Part shown: piece after piece, positions 1 through 11,989 of the stretch
Layout: each line of letters begins with the position of its first letter
How positions within the stretch are numbered: the stretch's first letter is position 1
NCBI GenBank assembly: GCA_008933995.1
Contig: WARS01000030.1
Location: forward strand, 1,149,001 to 1,213,000
Source of the DNA: Datnioides undecimradiatus
Lineage: Eukaryota; Chordata; Actinopteri; Lobotiformes; Datnioididae
Reading direction: 5' to 3'
Length of the DNA stretch: 64,000 nucleotides
Translations under genes and position numbers: made by a program
The notes under the pieces: generated by a model
Told to the model about the DNA's origin: nothing
What the model saw: only the letters and a program-made list of their open reading frames with translations
The model's database searches: none

Positions 1-230
1 TGTGCGTGTCCGTTTCAAAGTCTACACCTACAAATCGACTCTCATTATTAAAGTCAGCAGAGTTACGTTTCTGCTTTGTGGTGTTTTATAGCTGAGAGGT
101 TAGGAGCAAAGGTCGTCTTCAATCTGTCGGCTGTTGAGACTAGATAAAAAAGTTCAGCTCTCTGGTGAGTAAAGCAGAGAGAAAAGAGAGATTTTCTTTT
201 TCTCAGATGTGGTATCTGACCTCAGGTAAC

Positions 231-635
231 TCAGGTCTGATCAGAAAATGCCTCTCTTGCAGTGGTGAGCTGCTCCCCAGACACACTCTGTAAGCCTTCT
301 CTAATGGGATGAGCTGAGAGGAGCCCAGCAAAGTAAAGCACAGAGGTGGAGAGAGGATTTAAACAGGGGGAGATGACAGAGAGGGAAGAGATGAGAGAGT
401 TAAGACAGCATAGAGTATGAAACAAGACATCAGGTGTGTCTGCCTGCACGAGTAGAAAGGGGTTGAAAGGATGGGATGATGGGGCAGCGATGATGCAATC
501 GATGGCGGGGTGTGAAGGAGCACCGCACAACGTACAAGCCAGGGAAGATCTTGCTGCAGACACGTGGGAGTAGAGCTTCAAATCAGTGGCGCCCCAGTGC
601 AACAAAGCTGGAAGGCCAGATCCTAGATGGTGCAT
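231..635 (-). other. Open frame with zinc-knuckle-like motif, origin unknown
   Basis: This 134-codon minus-strand frame contains CTLCGAPSHPAIDC at about residues 34-47 (bases 495-536). That fits the CX2CX4HX4C spacing of nucleocapsid-type zinc knuckles. The rest of the frame matches nothing I know, and no flanking protease, polymerase or terminal repeat is seen. It could be a fossil piece of a retroelement, or chance in a low-constraint intron. No function is proposed. Confidence 0.2.
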
Positions 636-1481
636 AGATAATTAAAAGCTCTGCCCAGTGATTAGGGAAAAGATTCATGATTATCGTGTCATGACATAGC
701 ACCAGAAGCATAAGCTACTAGAAGAAAGAAAAGGCTATGCAAGGTGGACGCAGATACCAGACAGGCTTAGCTGCCTAAAGGAAAATCACAAACTATTAAC
801 GGGGCCAGGGCCAGTCCACTGTGGCTCAGCCAGACTTATAAGTGCAGACAGAGGTCTACAGTCATGGAAAATAGAATTACATGGAGGAAGTTTCCTCTGC
901 TACTGCTGAACAGGAAGCAGTGAGTCAGGGTCTCCATAACCGTAGACAGTTATCAATCAGGGTTTAAACAAAATGGCCCATCTTTGTTCATGCTGGCATT
1001 TCATATTCAGCATTATGAAGTGAGATCACAAGACTTGTGTTCTTTTATATGCTATGTGTGTGAATTTTGTTGGATTTCAAGCAGCTTTATGAATGCGTTC
1101 TATCTCCCTGTTGCACACAGATCAACCCATCTGCTGAGGCAATGGTTTTAAACTTTTATTGTACTGCAGTGGCAGTGATTGGTTTGTGCCACTCGGCTCT
1201 GGAACAGCTGCTCAGCCAGTGTCAATCAAAAAACCCTGCGGTGGCAGCCACCATCACTTCGTTGCCACCTTGTGGTCAAATGTCAGCTACAGAGAGTGCT
1301 CTTAAACCACAGAACTACAACGCATAACAGACCTCACTCATCCTCGGAATAATTCATACTTTAAAAATCATACCACCAGTTAGATGCGTTTGAACTTGAT
1401 CACATTTAATGCTATCAGGGTATCTGTAACAGAGAGCAAAAACACTGTTGTCAGCGTGTGATATGCTAATAATGGTCTGGA

Positions 1482-2071
1482 TGACAAGATCAGTTCAGAA
1501 CCCAAGTGCATGACTCGAAGCTCAAAAGCAAGTTTAAAAGGTTTATTTTCAAAGTACAAAGGAAAATAACTCAACTTGAGGAAGTACTACAAAGTAACAA
1601 ATTAACATAGAGAACAAAAACAGGAACTGAGACCAAAAAAAACAGAAAAATCACTCTAAGCGAGGCAAAAACTGAAACCAAAAAACCACAAGGACATGTA
1701 ACAAAAAAATAAATAAAAAAAATCACTCCGTAACGAGGCTAGAGCAAAAAGGCAAACAAAGTTCAAACCAAAAAACGCACAAGCAGACTTGGAGATTTAA
1801 ACAGAGCAGGATTACAAGACAGGTCAGGACGCTGGTTCTCAGTTCACATGACACAACAAATTGGCACAAGACAGGGGGAGACTTTTATACACAAAAGGAA
1901 ATGGGGAACAGGTGGAGACAATCAGATCGGGGAAGACAATCAGACAGGCGGGAAACAGGGCAAGCCACCTGAAACGAGAGGGAAGTTAGATCTTTCAAAA
2001 TAAAATAGGAAGTCACAAGACACGACAGAAAACAAAACAACACCAGCTTGACTATAACTTAATCCATGACA
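1482..2071 (-). mobile_element. Solo LTR, family A (fossil)
   Basis: A 590-bp element whose ends are the inverted TGACA / TGTCA typical of LTR termini. Read on the minus strand it starts TGTCATGG, has a TATA-like GTGTATAAAAGTC (plus bases 1877-1895), and ends near TTGTCA. Flanks CTGGA and CTTGA are a candidate 5-bp target duplication with one mismatch. The same plus-strand start (TGACAA, then AACCCAA-TGCA-GACTC) and the same inner block (GGGCAAGCCACCTGAAACGA) occur at 14235-14709, so this is one repeat family. Gypsy or ERV class cannot be decided from an LTR alone. No coding region is attached. Age moderate. Confidence 0.72.
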
Positions 2072-2605
2072 CTTGAATTCCGTTTTGACCTAGTGATGAC
2101 TCATATTTGCAGATGAGGCTACTGAGGACAGATCATTTTCCTGGAAATGATGAATGAATCCTAACATATCATACATCATTTCCTTGTAATTACATTTCTT
2201 TTATTAATTCCAATCACACTAATAATAAAACATTAATAAAGTTGAAGTAGCAAGGAGCATAATTACGCTATGATTTTTGTGTTTTGCATAAAATGCACTC
2301 AGAGTACTTAAAATGTAATTTACATAAGCATGAGCTGATTGTCTGCACGTGTTTTACACCGAACAATGAGCTGGAAATCTATAAAAAATAACTTTCAAAT
2401 GTGAGGAATGTATGATGGGACGGTCGGATGATTAGAATGCTTTATTATAAAAAAAAATATGAAGATTTTCTGTATCTTCTGTAATGAGGTGTATTCATTC
2501 ATTTTAAAATGAATATAATCTAAAAGTGAACAGTGATCAGTTTTTACTGCACTAGTATAAACAAACATAATGCATGAATCCAAGCATTAAGCAGAAAGTG
2601 GGTAA

Positions 2606-2650
2606 CTCCCCTGGGAACCTTAAGTAAGCTCTTTAAGGTACCCAGGGGAG
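2606..2650. repeat. Short hairpin, 18-bp arms
   Basis: CTCCCCTGGGAACCTTAA (2606-2623) and TTAAGGTACCCAGGGGAG (2633-2650) are reverse complements except at one position, around a 9-base loop. It sits alone in intron sequence. It may be a foldback repeat end or a structured RNA element; the sequence does not tell which. Confidence 0.7.
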
Positions 2651-3246
2651 CGCCAGCACACTAGTAGACTAGTAGCACGGCACATCAACACTTTATGAGC
2701 GGGCATCTATTCTGTTAGTTGTTGTGCATATGAAGGCATATAAAACAGATCTGCTGATGACCTGGTGCCAACAATGTCCCGGGAAACAAAGCAAATGCTG
2801 TAAAAGAAGAAGACTGCCAGTGAATAAAAGTGGTTTTTAAGACGGAAGTTTATATTTAACCTGCAGGATAAACACTGTGTGTTTTAATAAGAAAACACTG
2901 AAAGTAAACAGTTTGTTTGCAAGTTGGGCCAGATCAGTGCACGCTTCTAAAATGTATTAAAAGTCAAATGTGAATCAATACATGTTCCCATTGCCTACCT
3001 GCATGATATACTCATGACATGAACAGAGTGGCTGTTGGGAGGCCTTCATGTGGGCTGCCATACAAATAGGGAAGGAGAATATAGAGTGCTGCGCTGGTGG
3101 CCGGTCGACCTGGTGTGATTCTGTTCATCTGTTCAAGCAACCAAAGCATTAGCTCAGACCTTACAGAACAGAGGAATTCAATGAGGAATGTGTCCCTACA
3201 TACTTCCCAGCAGTTGCTTTTATACTATACGTCAGGATTCACCCAT

Positions 3247-3264
3247 CACACACACACACACACA
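3247..3264. repeat. (CA)9 microsatellite
   Basis: An uninterrupted CA run in the first cadherin intron of the window. Confidence 0.95.
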
Positions 3265-3339
3265 TTCCACACAACATTTTGAAGAGCTGTCCCATGAAGG
3301 GCGGGTCCTGCTGTGGTTTTGGATCTCTAATTTAGCCGT

Positions 3340-3720
3340 TTCAGGTTTTATTACTGAAAATACTCACAGAGGAATACTCTCGTTTTGGTGCCTCCTGCCT
3401 CCTGGCCCCGTGTGCCTCCCAGCTGTGTGATTGTCTGCCCTGTGTTTCATCAGTTACCTCATTCCTCATGTGTTTAGTCTGTGTGTTCACATCTCTCAGC
3501 TGCCAGTTCATGTAAGCGTCTGTGTCAGGCGCTCCGGTCTTTTTCCTTGTGTTTCCTCATGTTCATTGGATTTTTTTGTTTTGGTTTTCAGGACCTGGTC
3601 TCTCTCATGGTCTTTTGTTCTTGACTGCCCCCTGTTGTTGTTGAGTGTCCCTTAAGCTATTTTCTATTTTTTTTTTTTTTTGTTAATTAAATCATTGAAG
3701 TGCACCAGCTTTGTCTCATT
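3340..3720 (+). mobile_element. Probable LTR remnant (fossil), boundaries loose
   Basis: The composition and order are LTR-like: a TG/CT-rich body with CCCCGTGTGCCTCCCAGC, a long pyrimidine run, then a TTAATTAAATCATTGAAGTG segment and a TTTGTCTC tail. The layout resembles the family A LTRs in the opposite orientation. Termini and target duplication were not identified. Age looks greater than that of the copies at 1482 and 14235. Confidence 0.35.
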
Positions 3721-5050
3721 TTGGTCATAACCCCCCTTTTACCTGTTCTCTGCGTGCACAAGCGTAGCAGGCCCTGGGACTGGGAACGACTCATGAGGAC
3801 CTTACATATTTACATTATTAATAGAGCACCATTCAGAAACGAGGTGCTGTTTACAGCTTAAAATGTTTTTATGCTTGCTTTTAATGAATCAATTTGTGTC
3901 TCCTGATCCATCTGGATCCTGTAATGTTTTCACCTGCTGCTATAATGAGAGCAGGCCCTCACACTCTCTACACAAATGCTTTATATGCAGAAACAGGATA
4001 AGGCGACCGGAATATGCATCCTAAGATTGGTTTCCAACAACAGTTTTTGCATCTTATCTTGCGTTTTGAAAATATATTAAAACAGGTGGTTGGCAATTTA
4101 CCCCATTATAATAGAAAAATATGCAATAGACATGCAAGTTTACATCAGAATAAAGAAGTATCAAGTATCATGCTTTAAGTCCTGTGGGCACTGATTCTGT
4201 TTTTGGGGTCCATTTGCAAGATCAACATTTTCACTACCCAGTATGATCCCTGAGGGAAATGTTTTCAAGGAATTGAAAACTGGTTTCTAAGAAAACAAAC
4301 AATGTGGTTTCTAATAATAGGATTTAATGCTCTACAGGGCATCATCAGTATCAACACATTAGCTAAGTTTCCCTGACTGATCGATTGAGAAGGTTCTCAC
4401 TACTCTGACTGACGCAATGATGTGCTACCAGAATGTTCTGGGACATCTCCAAACAAGCCAAAAATGGTTCCTGATTCAAATTTTGCGACCATCCTCTTTG
4501 AAGCAGTCACCTTGTGCAGTGATATTCTGCTCCCAGTGCTCCTGCCACACTTGGATTGCTCCCTGGAAGCCCTGTTATGTAAAATTGTAAAGCACTGTCT
4601 GTATCCACTGAGTCAAAGTGAGGACCACATTCAAAAAATGAGTGCATTATCAAGGCAATATATGTCCTCTGTGCCATAATGAGCAACCATAGCACCATCA
4701 CACACGGGTCAGATCTTTACCACTGAACTGTCTTCTCCAGTTCCTTCAGAATGGTGGAGTAGAGCTCACTGTCAACAGTCTGACCCCTGGGTGACAAATG
4801 TCAGTGAAAACAACCAGCATGTCCTCCTGACGCACCTCCTTCCTTCTTTGACACTGCAGCTGTTTGGTCTCTGGGTCGTACCCAGTGACGATCCTCCACA
4901 TGAAGCGTGGGTTTGATGCAGAAACTGATGCATGCTCTCTGCTGAAGTTTGAGGTTCACCGTGACAGTTGCGGAAATACGCATGTCAGACGTCACTCGAT
5001 CAATGACAGCTCTACACACAGTAATAGTTCGCAGCTGCTGCGTGCATCAT

Positions 5051-5100
5051 CACCTAACAGCATTACCATGCATTACCATGCTGTTAGGTGCTGTTAGGTG
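5051..5100. repeat. Hairpin with duplicated arm end
   Basis: CACCTAACAGCAT (5051-5063) pairs with ATGCTGTTAGGTG (5078-5090). The last ten bases, CTGTTAGGTG, are repeated directly at 5091-5100. The loop also holds two copies of CATTACCATG. The pattern suggests replication slippage around a small palindrome. Confidence 0.7.
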
Positions 5101-5901
5101 TTTAGGAACAGCAGACGCAGTCTGAGATCATTCTGATGGCACCTCATGCTAATTACAGATGCTACTAGATTTCTTACGCCTGTGAGAAAATGATTCCCAC
5201 CTCTTGATCTTGACTGTAACAAGCTGAAACTTGCAAGCAGTGGCGGGGGCACAATAGCCAATTGTGTTATTTTAAAAAAAGGAAAAAAAGAAATCTCCAT
5301 CACGAATCCACCACTAAATCCATCACTGAAGTTATCTGTATTCAAGGCTGAAATATAGTTTTCATCCTAAATATATATTATTTTCCAGAATCTTTGTCAT
5401 GGCTACTTTTTAAAATGTATGTATCACAATACAAAAGAAGACAGCAGAATAAAAAGAATGAAAACATGATCTTTAAGAGTTTTGTCAGAGGGGGTGATGT
5501 TAGCTGTCAGGGGGTTGTGTTAATCTGATGTTGCTGTATGTCTGTGTTTCACACTGTTGATTGTGAATTGGGCAAGTTGAACATAGACAAAACTAAACCA
5601 AATGAGCATCTATCACTGCTAATACTGATACTTTATTTGCCATCACCACTACTACTGGTAACAACAACAGCTGTAGCATCCACTCATGCTGCACACAGCC
5701 CCAACAAGTTCCTCCATGCACAGGGAGAAGGCAGCCAGCACTCCCTATCAGCACAGTTTCTGTTTTATGGACTGTGCAAATACAAAAGCAGTGTCATAAC
5801 TGACTTTGTCACTAGGAGAAAAAAAAACAATGGACCTATTGTTTCTGTGGAAATACAGACACGCTGCAGCAACTTAAACCTGTCTTTTCCTTTATTTTCA
5901 G

Positions 5902-6026
5902 ACAACCCTCGCATGGTGAGTCACATCCCAGTCACCATCCAGGTCCTGGATGTTAATGACAACATTCCAGCCGTCTCTGGGGGCAACAGTGCCGTCATAG
6001 TGTGTGAGAGCACCAAAAACGGGCAG
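5902..6026 (+). CDS. Cadherin exon: EC4 end and EC5 start
   Basis: Flanked by a pyrimidine-rich TTTATTTTCAG acceptor and a GTGGGT donor. It reads (x)[16 protein letters not shown] followed by DVNDN (5949-5963), the calcium-binding linker between EC4 and EC5, then [13 protein letters not shown], whose cysteine is the first conserved EC5 cysteine. It opens in phase 1 and ends in phase 0, as the matching type II cadherin exon does. The reading frame stays open upstream for about 360 bases, but that stretch looks like intron: it lacks cadherin motifs and follows the acceptor rule. Confidence 0.92.
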
Positions 6027-9000
6027 GTGGGTTTTGCATATGCTTCAGCCTCGGAGAACAGGACGCTGTTTGGGTGTTTGGTTTGCGGCTGTTTATAATG
6101 TCATGACTTTAAAACTTGATAAACTCACATAGAGAACCTTTGAATGGAAACAAAAGCGAACAAGTTCAAGTTTATTTGTGTCACAGCAGCATCTAATTTA
6201 AGGTGGAGGCACACAGGAGGCCCAGCGCATCATACACGCTTGTAGTGAACATCAAATAGAGTGTACTACACCATCTCAGACTGATATGACCTCACGGCAT
6301 AGTATGAAGCCTTATATGAAGTTTAAGTCTAAGTGTTGTTTTAGCTAAGCTTTAATTTAAATGTAAAGCAACTCACCAAATTCCCAGTTAGGTGCCATTG
6401 AACCAATGCAGAAACAGTGGACACAGGTGATTGCAATCAAACCTCAAATGGTGGACCATGTAAGACTTGGTTTGCATCAATTTGAAGTTTACGGTCTCCT
6501 CACTGTTCCACATAGGCCTGATGTTTCAACCCTAATGCCTCGTATGTGTCATGATTTACTCACTAAACCACTGAACCATTGAACTTTTGGGGCATGCCGC
6601 ACCAAGAGTGTGCGGCAGTTAATGGAGAAAATCTGAAAAAGTTGCTGTTTCTCTCGAGCATCGACTGGGGTCAGGACTGAAAACGTGCTTTACGAAGAAC
6701 AGCACGTTCATCTGCGCTAATGAAAGCTAGTTCACAACTTGATAATTCAGTTTACAGGTCAACATACGTCATGGTAAGTTTGGTGGTAATTACAGAGTAA
6801 TTCCCCCCGGCGCAAGCACGACTTTTACCTCAGAAACTGTATTTGGAAATGAAACTGCAATAAATTGCTGCGGCTTATTTGCCTATGGAGCAGAAGTTAG
6901 ACAGAAAGTCGAACTCAAGCTGGCATGATCAGCATAAGTTAGTCAGAAACTGTTCGGAAATTTCCTGGAAATGTATTTAGAATATTACCAGTGATTTGTT
7001 TACTGCTTATTGCAAAATGTGGAATATATTTAGGAAGAAATGTGGCATTTTCGGTGGCAATGTCAAAGAAATTTTGAGCACATTAGTTGGCAACTACCTT
7101 GAGAGGGAGCTGCAGACGGTGCAGGGAGGAACTGGTTAGGAATCAGTGAAATTCAATAAAACCAAAAGTGAGACTGACAGGACAGCATGGTTTAAGGTTA
7201 GGGTTAAAGTCCCAGGTACAGAACACGTTGAACAACAGCTCAGTACTGCTCGCTCAGTGTGTCTAAAGCCACAGCACGAGAGAGATGCTGTCAAACTTAA
7301 GGTTAACTGCCCCTGTTAACACCTGCCCCTGCTTGCACCTGCCGTCATTGTACCACATCATGACAACAACTGAAACATGTATGTATGGCCACGCTGACTC
7401 TGCACCACAAAAGGACACTGATCCGTGCTGGAGTCTTTAAACGTGAACGTGTTCGGCTCTCAAACACAAGCATGTACACAAAGAGAACTATATATACACT
7501 GCTGAAATCATGCATGGAAATCCTCTCTCGTACACACACACACACACACACACACGCATGCATTCATGTTGATCTGTAGCCTTTTTGTTGTGTGTCTGAC
7601 ACCATCAGTGGGGGATTTATCAGCTGAGCTGCAGACTCTGCAGCTTCTTGAACCCATAAATTATTCAGACTGCGGAGCACGCTGATGCTTCCGCTGCTGG
7701 GCCAGATAGCAGCAGAGACGATCATATTAAACCCAAACACGGGCCTGCCTCACAGCCTCCCCTACCTCCACCCCCCCATCCTCCCCCTTCTGCCACAACG
7801 CTGCCAGCCTCTCTGCTCCACAGCGGGGCCAATTCTGAACCAGAGGTGATAAAACACTTTCTTTTTTTTTTAGTGTAGCATGTAGGCATAGATCTGCATC
7901 ACAGCAACAGCTGACATAAACACACGCAAGTCACACATCACGCACACTACCCCTACCTGTCTTCTTATGTGCATCGCTCCCTCTTATTATCCATGTTCTG
8001 GTTTTTATGCAAATTTAAGCTCAAGTGTGTGTGTGTGTGTGTGTAGCGCGCATGTATGAGTGCGTAATCATTAGCTTGGCTTCAGGCACCAGACAACACG
8101 TGCTGGCGCAATGTCAACGGATGCCTCTCATGTTCATCTCGCTGGCGCTGCAAGAAACTGAAGCTGAGAAGTTTTCATGCGACGCACGTCACTCTGGCGT
8201 GACAGCGTTTTTCCGCAGCGCACGGGGACGCGGCATTTGCATAATTGATTAGAAAATGATGAGACTGTTTAGGTTTGGGGCCATACAGTACGCTTAATAC
8301 TCATTTCTTGTTTGCTGTGTAAATTGTATGGAGAGGAGTGGCACATATGAGCCTGAGGGCTTCAAAAACACTGCAACACTTTTTGTGCGTGTGTTTGCTC
8401 TTGAGAAACATTCGGTGATGCCTTCAGGGGAATGTGGTCGCATTTAAATTGCAATCTGTGAAAGTGAAACAGATAACAACTCAAGTTAGGATAATTTTCA
8501 GATCAGAATACATTTCAGATTTTTGGATGACAAGCAATCTCAAAAAGAAAACATTGCGTAAATAATGGATATGTTTTAAGGGTTAGGGATGTTATTACCC
8601 TCGAAAATGTTATAAATGCAATCTGCAAACTAACTACACTGTAATTACACTCCCATTCCAGTATGGAACCATGCACGGAGCTAGTTGGTGACATACTGTA
8701 GTTGGTGTGCCAGCAAAGAACATGTGAGGCTGCCATAGTTCTAGCATCACTTCCTGTTTAACAACAGCAGAAGTGATTAAAACTACCACATGTACTCTTC
8801 TCTAAGCAGTATTAAAGTCACCTCAATCAAAACTGTAAAATGAGATGTAGTCTGTAGCGTGGAATCATGGGAGTTGATGTCTTTGCCACCGTTGCCATCA
8901 TCACTGCCAGCTCTCCCCAGTTCGGATTCCTTTAGAGCTCATTGTTCACATAGTTTTACAGATTTCTCCACAGAGGTCTCCTCCTCTCCAGAACAAACAG

Positions 9001-11954
9001 AGCCCCTGATTCAAACCCAGGGAAACACTGAATTAAGCAGTTCCACCTTAAAAATCAGTGGTTCTCCCAAGCTGTTAGCTGGACACAAGACGTCCTGGAG
9101 GGGCTGCAAACAGAGCTAATGCACTGTGTCAATTATGTATCAATCAAAATTAATCAATAGCTACATATACATTTCCCAAATGTTACATAAATTTTACTAA
9201 GATGATGATTAGATGATTAAAAATGCAAAATAAGCTAGTTAGCAAACTCATTAGCTTGTTAACTTGGCCCGGCCACTCACACACTCACAATGTGTTCAGA
9301 CTTTCTTACAACAGCCTGCAAACAAGCCATTGCTCTATTGTTTAACACTATGACACAGTGACTGTGACTTCCTGCGTTTGACGTCGTCTCACTCATCGCT
9401 CTTTTTATCTCCATTAGGTGATTCAGACCATCCGAGCATCCGATCTGGACAACTTTGCAAATGGAAAGTTTTCCTTCTATGTGCCTGCTGAACATCCCCC
9501 CAATCCAAATTTTACCTTGAAGGACAACGGAGGTAAGAATCTAGTGAGCTGCCACATTGTGAAGATGAGTACTTAATCACACTGTAATGCAAACTGAATC
9601 GATTATAAGCAAAAGCAGTTTTTTGAAAGCCTAAAGTGCTGCATTTCTGCGCACTGCTGGAGTCACAATGGAGGATGCCAGCCATCCAAGCTGCAGAACA
9701 AACTAGGATCCATATCCTGAGTCCTGAGTGTGCTGTTAGCGTTAAGCAACAAATGCACTTGGGTTAGAGGAACATTTAGCTGGTTTCAGCTAAATGTTGA
9801 TAAAGTAGGCTGTTGTGTCTCAGGCTGTTGACTTTAAACCAATAGCATAATCTTTTCCTGGTGTTAGTGCCTCAGCACAACCATTAAAAATTAACAAGGT
9901 TTTAGTTGCTATGAGTGGATTTTGTAGTACAGCAAATGAAATATACCATCGCTGAATATTTCACATTACATGTTATTATTATGTTTAGTATTGTGATTTT
10001 AGCACAATCACAATAGACTGCCGTAATAATATGAACCATTATGAAATGAGACCTAGTGCTAGTGGACGGTGTTATCTGGACCAGATCCGTCTTGCATTTG
10101 TTTTTCATTTGTCCATCTGTTTAGATCTCCTGATTTTACTTTTTTTTTTATTTTTTTATTTTTTACATTTTGTGAATCTCAGAAGGTTTACCCTGCACTT
10201 TTTCTGAAACTTCTATATCCTCACAATAATATATACAGGAGCTACAACATCAATAAGTACATCACTGTTGTTACTGCAGCCACCAAACATGTATCCCTGC
10301 CAATGAGGAATCAAGGATTCCAATGCTTGATGCTTTGTGAGGACTGTTTCCACCTGCGTGGCTATGTAATACCATGCCAGCAGCTTGGAGCTAAAGATTT
10401 AAAGCCTTAACAAACCTGAAACACAAGTCCAGGATCTGATGTCTCACAAGGCATTTCACATATTGATTAAAGTTCCTTAGAGTTTTAGTGACAGTACATT
10501 TATTTAAATTACCAAGGTTAATGTTGGGGCATCGCATCTGGAGATTCACTGAAGTAACCTTGGCTACTCGCAGAATGGTCTCCACAGTATTATTCCAATT
10601 TGACTTTGATGAATATACATAACAGTAACAACTAACTCGGGGTGTTTCCAGGGCAAACAATGGTGAAGCTGTTTGATGTCTTTAGTGCACAACCTCTGCT
10701 CTGCAAGTGGCCACATAATGGCTTGTACTTCCAGTCCTCCTGGTGATGTGTGACATTATTCAGTAGACTAACTAACAACAGTCTAAGCTTCAGCTTTTTG
10801 GGAATGTTGCTCTGCAGCTGAACAAGAATTTGTGATATTTGGGATATTAAAGTGACCAAATTAGAGCCAAATAGGAGCTGAGTCATGGTAGAGAGCTGAA
10901 AGAAACTGGATGATAGATAAGTCTGTGTTTAATCAGACCTCTATGGAATTGGGGATGTTGGTGATGTTTTCCCTGGTGGTTACAGCTTTATCACACTTAG
11001 TGGTGGCAGCATGAAACCTGCTAAATAAATCTCTTTGCCTCGTACGGTTATAGACCTTAAATTCGGAAAAATATTTTCTCTTTGTTGGGTGTATGGCCAC
11101 CTATTTCAGGGGCAGGAAGGGCCAAGCCCAGATAATGCTTAGCAGGTTCAGTCCAGGTGGGTGTGGAGAGCAGCTGTGGAGATCTGTGAGGTGGAGACGG
11201 TTGCTGTAGATGGAGGATTGAAGGCACGCTGCAATATTTTGAATAAAAAACACAATATATTTTGTTTTGTTTTGAACTGAAAGTGTTTACTGCTGTGGGC
11301 TGATCTGTCAGAAGTGGTGTTGGCATATTTTTATATCCTTCAGTACAACATTAGAAATGCTAATGGTTAGAATTTTTGAGACACCCGCAAACTCAAAGTT
11401 CTGTTGCTTCTGGGTAGGTCATATCTCTTCAGGGTGAGCTAGCGCCCTAGCGTCCCTGCAACTCAAAGCCCTCTTGAGAAACCTCATCTAGTAAAAAAAA
11501 CGTTCCCGCTATTCATAATGCATGTTCGAGGAATCAGCAAGAAGGCAGCAAAGGAAGAGTCTATCTTGTGCATCATAGTACCAGAAACTCTGAACCCCCG
11601 ATGAGGCTTGGCATTCCTTTACAGCGCATGTTACCATCTGAAACGCGGTAGTTTTCTCAATACACCCCCGACCACTGCGCGATTCCCAATATGCCTTGTG
11701 TTCACAAGGATATTCCAAACTTTATGGTAATATTAATGAGAATAATGACTCAGTATTATATCATGTGTGGTATACTAGCTCCAAGCCTGGAGCATAATGA
11801 ATCAGGGCTCAGAGCTGCTGCTGCCAGAAACACATAGTGCCTAGGGTGTCTGTGGTTTCTACCTGTATAACACATTCTGCTGGCATCATTACCACAGTCT
11901 TGTCTCTTTGCTTTTGGTGGAACAGGTACTAGCACCCCCCCCCCCCCCCCACCC

Positions 11955-11989
<35 letters not shown>

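Larger units (their letters stand above)
1..5901. other. Cadherin intron, 5' part
   Basis: No cadherin exon and no other convincing exon is visible in any frame. The stretch holds one solo LTR (1482-2071), a weaker LTR remnant (about 3340-3720), a (CA)n run, two short hairpins (2606-2650 and 5051-5090), and a minus-strand open frame at 231-635 with a zinc-knuckle-like motif. The rest is unannotated intron. The preceding cadherin exon must be left of base 1, so this intron exceeds 5.9 kb. Confidence 0.75.
6027..9417. other. Cadherin intron, 3.4 kb
   Basis: No exon or RNA gene is visible. It contains an (AC)n run at 7532-7555 and a (GT)10 run at 8025-8044. I recognise no full transposable element here. 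Confidence 0.8.

Noticed and set aside
5538-5901. Open frame continuing upstream of the first cadherin exon
   Set aside because: It is in frame, but has no cadherin motif and is separated by a good acceptor site; it reads like intron.
10980-11030. GTGGTGGCAGCATGA phrase resembling Tc1 transposase DNA
   Set aside because: Only about 15 bases match, with no transposase remnants or inverted ends around it.
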